Positions 14,164 through 17,619 of a stretch of 17,619 nt of DNA are shown here, in pieces. Location: positions 1 through 17,619 of the forward strand of contig JBKPDO010000353.1 in assembly GCA_046727955.1 (NCBI GenBank). Direction: 5' to 3'. Position 1 is the first letter of the stretch. The number at the start of each line of letters is the position of its first letter. The notes beneath the pieces were generated by a model. The model saw nothing but the letters and a program-made list of their open reading frames with translations. It was not told the origin of the DNA and did not search any database. This DNA comes from DASVXQ01 sp046727955 (lineage in GTDB: Bacteria; Actinomycetota; CALGFH01). Both the position numbers and the translations under genes were made by a program.

Positions 14164-14784
14164 GTGCCATTGACTGAGAAGACCCTGGCCAGAGCGGAGG
14201 AGCTGATCGCCCGCTACCCGGAGCGGCGCTCGGCCATGCTGCCGCTGCTGTTTCTGTTGCAGGCCGAGGACGGCTACGTCTCGCCCGCCGGCATCGCCCA
14301 GGTGGCCGACCTGCTCGGCCTGACCAAGGCCGAGGTGGCCGGGGTGGCCACCTTCCACACCATGTTCCAGCGCCGGCCGGTGGGCAAATACCTGGTCTCG
14401 GTCTGCCGCACGCTGCCCTGCCAGCTCCGCGGCTCTCTGGAGATCACCGAGGCGCTGTGCGAGCGGCTCGGCGTTCCGCTCGGCGGCACCGACCCGAGCG
14501 GCATGGTCACCGTCGAGGACGTCGAGTGCATGGCCGCCTGTGACGGCGCCCCGGTCATCCAGGTCAACACCGAGAACTACGAGCGCCTCGACAAGCGGGC
14601 CGCCCTCGAGCTGCTGGAGCGGCTGCTGCGCGACCAGCTGCCGCCACCCACCCTCAGCGCCGAGGGCGCAGCGACCGAGCCCTCCACCGCCGCCATGTTC
14701 TGGCGCCTGGCGGGCCTTGGCGAGCCACCGGCCGAGCTGGCCGCTGGCAAGCCTTCGCCGGACGGAGGGGGTGAGGCGCCGTGA
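14164..14784 (+). CDS. nuoE: NADH-quinone oxidoreductase subunit E
   Basis: 24 kDa-type subunit of the NADH-oxidising module, carrying the N1a [2Fe-2S] cluster. The 206 residues have the cluster ligands C81, C86, C122 and C126 (SVCRTLPCQ and ECMAACDGAP). The helical N-terminal domain (about 5-65) ends in VAGVATFHTMF (58-68). The start is GTG 14164, with GGAG at 14152-14155; a 7-codon frame from ATG 14150 is not a gene. The last 45 residues after the fold (from about 160) are Pro/Ala/Gly-rich and extend past the usual end. The stop overlaps the nuoF GTG (GTGA). Confidence 0.95.
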   Translation: MPLTEKTLARAEELIARYPERRSAMLPLLFLLQAEDGYVSPAGIAQVADLLGLTKAEVAGVATFHTMFQRRPVGKYLVSVCRTLPCQLRGSLEITEALCERLGVPLGGTDPSGMVTVEDVECMAACDGAPVIQVNTENYERLDKRAALELLERLLRDQLPPPTLSAEGAATEPSTAAMFWRLAGLGEPPAELAAGKPSPDGGGEAP

Positions 14785-16076
14785 GCGAGCCCGTCAGCGT
14801 GCTCTCCAGCCGCTGGCGCGACGGCCACGCGCACGAGATCGACCGCTACCTGGAGCTCGACGGCTACGCCAGCCTCGACGTCGCCTTCTCCAAGGACCCG
14901 GCTGAGCTGGTGCAGATGATCAAGGACTCGGGCCTGCGCGGGCGCGGCGGGGCAGGGTTCCCCACCGGCATGAAGTGGGGGTTCCTGGCCAAGGGCACGG
15001 GCAGGCCCACCTACCTGGTGGTCAACGCCGACGAGAGCGAGCCGGGCACCTTCAAGGACATGGAGCTGATCGAGCGCGACCCGCACATGCTGGTCGAGGG
15101 CACCATCGTGTCGGCTTACGCGATCGGCTGCCACGAGGTGTTCATCTACCTGCGGGGCGAGTGCGGCTTCGCCGGACGGCGCCTGGCCGCCGCGATCGGG
15201 GAGGCCTACGACCGCGGCCTGCTCGGGCGCGACGTCAAGGGCTCCGGGTTCGACGTCGACGTGGTGCTGCACCGCGGCGCCGGCGCCTACATCTGCGGCG
15301 AGGAGACGGCGCTGCTGTCCTCGCTGGAGGGCCAGCGCGGCCAGCCCAAGCTGCGCCCGCCGTTCCCGGCGGTCGAGGGCCTGTACCGGGCGCCGACCAC
15401 GGTCAACAACGTCGAGACGATCGACAGCGTGCCGTGGATCCTCAACAAGGGAGTGGACTGGTTCCGCTCCATGGGGACCGACAAGTCGCCCGGGCCCAAG
15501 CTGTTCAGCATCTCCGGGGACGTGCGGCGGCCCGGCAACTACGAGTACCCGCTCGGGGTACCCGCCAGGGAGCTGATCATGGACGCCGCCGGGGGGATGC
15601 TGGACGGCAAGGAGCTCAAGGCGTGGACGCCGGGTGGCTCCTCGACGCCGCTGCTCACCGCCGACCACCTGGACACGCCCATGGACTTCGAGAGCATCGC
15701 GGCCGCCGGCAGCCTGCTCGGCACCGGCGCGCTGATCGTGCTCTCCCAGGACGTCTGCATCGTGCGCGCCTGCCTGAACTTCACCCGCTTCTACGCGCAC
15801 GAGTCGTGCGGCAAGTGCACGCCATGCCGCGAGGGCACCGACTGGATGCAGAAGATCCTCACCCGGCTGGAGACCGGTCAAGGCCGCCGCGAGGACATGG
15901 ACACGCTGAAGGACATCTGCGACTCGATCTTCGGCCGCTCGTTCTGTGCCCTCGGCGACGGCGCCGTCAGCCCGATCGTCTCGGCCCTCCAGTACTTCCG
16001 CGCAGAGTTCGACCAGCACGTCGAGGGCCACGGCTGCCCCTTCGGTGAGGCGCGCGTGGCCGTCGGCGCGCATTAG
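14781..16076 (+). CDS. nuoF: NADH-quinone oxidoreductase subunit F (NADH/FMN-binding)
   Basis: Oxidises NADH through FMN and passes electrons to the N3 [4Fe-4S] cluster. The 431 residues contain the NADH/FMN glycine-rich motif GLRGRGGAGFPTGMKW (51-66), NADESEPGTFKD (82-93), GAGAYICGEETALLSSLEG (166-184) and the N3 ligands C343, C346, C349 (ESCGKCTPCREG) and C389 (FCALGDGAVSP). GTG 14781 overlaps the nuoE stop; GGAGGGGGTGAGG lies just upstream. The fold is complete and ordinary. nuoG follows 13 bases later. Confidence 0.97.
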   Translation: MSEPVSVLSSRWRDGHAHEIDRYLELDGYASLDVAFSKDPAELVQMIKDSGLRGRGGAGFPTGMKWGFLAKGTGRPTYLVVNADESEPGTFKDMELIERDPHMLVEGTIVSAYAIGCHEVFIYLRGECGFAGRRLAAAIGEAYDRGLLGRDVKGSGFDVDVVLHRGAGAYICGEETALLSSLEGQRGQPKLRPPFPAVEGLYRAPTTVNNVETIDSVPWILNKGVDWFRSMGTDKSPGPKLFSISGDVRRPGNYEYPLGVPARELIMDAAGGMLDGKELKAWTPGGSSTPLLTADHLDTPMDFESIAAAGSLLGTGALIVLSQDVCIVRACLNFTRFYAHESCGKCTPCREGTDWMQKILTRLETGQGRREDMDTLKDICDSIFGRSFCALGDGAVSPIVSALQYFRAEFDQHVEGHGCPFGEARVAVGAH

Positions 16077-16089
16077 GGAGACCTAAATA

Positions 16090-17619
16090 ATGGTAGGCAA
16101 TCCGCCGACGACCGTGAAGGTCACCATCGACGACCAGGAGATCGAGGTCGCGCCGGGCACGCTGGTGATCCGCGCCGCCGAGCAGATCGACATCCAGATC
16201 CCCCGCTTCTGCGACCACCGCCTGCTCGCGCCGCTGGGCGCCTGCCGGCAGTGCCTGGTCGAGGTCGTTGGGCAGCGCAAGCCGCTCACCGCCTGCACCA
16301 CCACGGTCACCGACGGCATGGTCGTCAAGACCCAGCAGACCAGCGAGATCGCCCGCGCCGGTCAGAAGGGCGTGCTGGAGTTCCTGCTGATCAACCACCC
16401 GCTCGACTGCCCCATGTGCGACAAGGGCGGGGAATGCCCGCTGCAGGACCAGACGCTCGACAATGGCCCGGGTGAGACGCGGTTCGTTGAGGAGAAGCGC
16501 CGCTACGAGAAGCCCATCAAGATCGGCGAGACGGTGCTGCTGGACCGGGAGCGCTGCGTGCTCTGCGCCCGCTGCACCCGTTTCTCGGCCGAGATCGCCG
16601 GTGACCCGTTCATCGAGCTGTTCGAGCGCGGCTCGCTCGAGCAGGTGGCGATCTACGCCGGCGAGCCCTACCGCAGCTACTTCTCCGGCAACGTAGTGCA
16701 GATCTGCCCGGTGGGCGCGCTGACGTCACCGTCGTACCGGTTCCGGGCACGGCCCTTCGACCTGACCTCGGCGGACGGCGTCTGCAACCACTGCGCGGCC
16801 GGCTGCAACCTGCGCCTCGACGCCCGCCGTGGGCTGGTGACCCGGCAGCTCGCGCGCGACAACGACGACGTGAACGAGGCGTGGAACTGCGACCGCGGCC
16901 GCTACGGATTCGCGTACGGCCAGGACCCGGAGCGGGTGCTCGTCCCGCACCTGGCCGAGAACGAAAAGCTACGCACCGCTTCCTGGTCGGAGGCGCTGCG
17001 GCGTGCCGCCGACGGCATCATGGCGCAACGCAGCAAGGGTGTCGGGGTGCTGGTCGGGGGACACCTGACGGACCAGGACGCCTACGCCTTGCAGAAGTTC
17101 GCGCGGGTTGCCCTACGCAGCAACAACGTGGACGCGCGCACCTGGCCGGGCAGCGAGGCCGAGACCGCCGTGGCGGCCAGGATCGCGGGGACCCGGCCCC
17201 GACCCACCGGGGCCCGACCCACCGGGGCACCCCCTCGGGGTTCCCCCGACCCCTCCGGCCCTTGGGGTTCCCCGGACCCCCCCGGTGCCGACGGCGCGGT
17301 GGCCTACGCGGACCTGGAAAATGCCAGAGCGGTGGTGGTGGTCGACCTCGACCCGCACGAGGAGTCGCCGATTCTGTTCCTGCGGCTGCGCAAGGCCGCG
17401 CTGCGCGGGGTGAAGGTCCTTTCGGTGGGCCCGCGCGCGGGCCGGCTGGCGGAGTTCGCCACCGTGCTCCCGACCGAGCCCGGCGGCGAGGCCGAGGCGC
17501 TGGCCCGGCTGGCGCGCGGGGAGGTCGAGGAAGAAACTGGCCGGCCGCTGCTCAGCGGGCAGCCGGAGTCGGGCGCGGACAGGCAGGTCGTCGTGCTCGC
17601 CGGCTGGCGCGCCGCCGCC
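16090..17619 (+). CDS. nuoG: NADH-quinone oxidoreductase subunit G, 3' end outside window, with repeat-encoded insert
   Basis: Large Fe-S subunit of the peripheral arm. The first 510 codons are visible, from ATG 16090 (GGGAG at 16076-16080) to the right edge, with no stop. Ligands in order are: N1b [2Fe-2S] C41, C52, C55, C69; N5 H103, C107, C110, C116; N4 C156, C159, C162, C206; and the extra N7 cluster C232, C235, C239, C267 (27 residues between the last two), found only in some bacteria. After about 268 the molybdopterin-oxidoreductase-like domain begins (CDRGRYGFAYGQDPERVL). A Pro/Gly-rich stretch at about 367-401 interrupts this domain just before AYADLENARAVVVVDLDPHE (405-424). It is encoded by the repeat at 17198-17280 and would form a loop. 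Confidence 0.96.
   Translation, partial: MVGNPPTTVKVTIDDQEIEVAPGTLVIRAAEQIDIQIPRFCDHRLLAPLGACRQCLVEVVGQRKPLTACTTTVTDGMVVKTQQTSEIARAGQKGVLEFLLINHPLDCPMCDKGGECPLQDQTLDNGPGETRFVEEKRRYEKPIKIGETVLLDRERCVLCARCTRFSAEIAGDPFIELFERGSLEQVAIYAGEPYRSYFSGNVVQICPVGALTSPSYRFRARPFDLTSADGVCNHCAAGCNLRLDARRGLVTRQLARDNDDVNEAWNCDRGRYGFAYGQDPERVLVPHLAENEKLRTASWSEALRRAADGIMAQRSKGVGVLVGGHLTDQDAYALQKFARVALRSNNVDARTWPGSEAETAVAARIAGTRPRPTGARPTGAPPRGSPDPSGPWGSPDPPGADGAVAYADLENARAVVVVDLDPHEESPILFLRLRKAALRGVKVLSVGPRAGRLAEFATVLPTEPGGEAEALARLARGEVEEETGRPLLSGQPESGADRQVVVLAGWRAAA
17198..17280 (+). repeat. GC-rich dispersed repeat, inverted copy inside nuoG
   Basis: Two perfect tandem copies of CCCGACCCACCGGGG (17198-17212 and 17213-17227) lead into a section matching the reverse complement of the nuoB copy (17204-17253 against 12120-12071, 46 of 50). 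An extra partial copy follows: TGGGGTTCCCCGGACCCC at 17263-17280, identical over 18 bases to the nuoB element. The nuoG frame stays open throughout. This shows local duplication within the element. Confidence 0.85.

Noticed and set aside
14577..16073. 498-codon open frame on the minus strand
   Set aside because: Antisense to nuoE and nuoF; no recognisable domain and a composition typical of antisense translation.

Overview
The window is a GC-rich (about 70%) bacterial chromosome segment with frequent GTG and TTG starts and short ATGA/GTGA gene overlaps. Gene content points to an aerobic, menaquinone-based actinobacterium: demethylmenaquinone methyltransferase, a MenJ-like reductase and a nuoA-G operon lie together, with the reductase directly before nuoA, as I recall from Streptomyces-type genomes. 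The cytochrome bc genes do not follow the usual actinobacterial qcrCAB pattern (di-haem cytochrome c, large Rieske, long cytochrome b). This suggests a deeper or less studied lineage, but I cannot name it from sequence alone.

Layout: (1) 1-2755, end of a cytochrome bc operon on +: C-terminal cytochrome b (cut by the left edge), Tat-type Rieske protein, membrane-anchored mono-haem cytochrome c, and an unrecognised three-helix membrane protein. (2) 2851-5572, a HAD-like protein on +, convergent with a TetR regulator on -, which is divergent from an acyl-CoA dehydrogenase; two tandem copies of one palindrome sit between the divergent genes. (3) 5726-7108, an Lrp/AsnC regulator and, on -, an RHH antitoxin/GNAT toxin pair with repeats over its likely promoter. 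(4) 7304-9374, M20 dipeptidase and menG. (5) 9375-9872, the only long gap: it holds what looks like a decayed minus-strand gene and a strong Crp/GlxR-like palindrome just before the next gene. (6) 9873-17619, menJ-like reductase then nuoA, B, C, D, E, F and the first 510 codons of nuoG, cut by the right edge.

Functionally, MenG and the MenJ-like enzyme finish menaquinone, complex I (Nuo) reduces it with NADH, and the bc complex re-oxidises the menaquinol and passes electrons to cytochrome c. The acyl-CoA dehydrogenase/TetR pair would feed reducing power from fatty acids or branched-chain acyl-CoAs into the same chain.

The least expected item is a very GC-rich repeat, stop-free in all six frames, found at the 3' end of nuoB and, inverted, inside nuoG (46 of 50 bases identical). 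In both places it is translated, giving a Pro/Gly-rich tail on NuoB and a Pro/Gly-rich insert of about 30 residues in NuoG.
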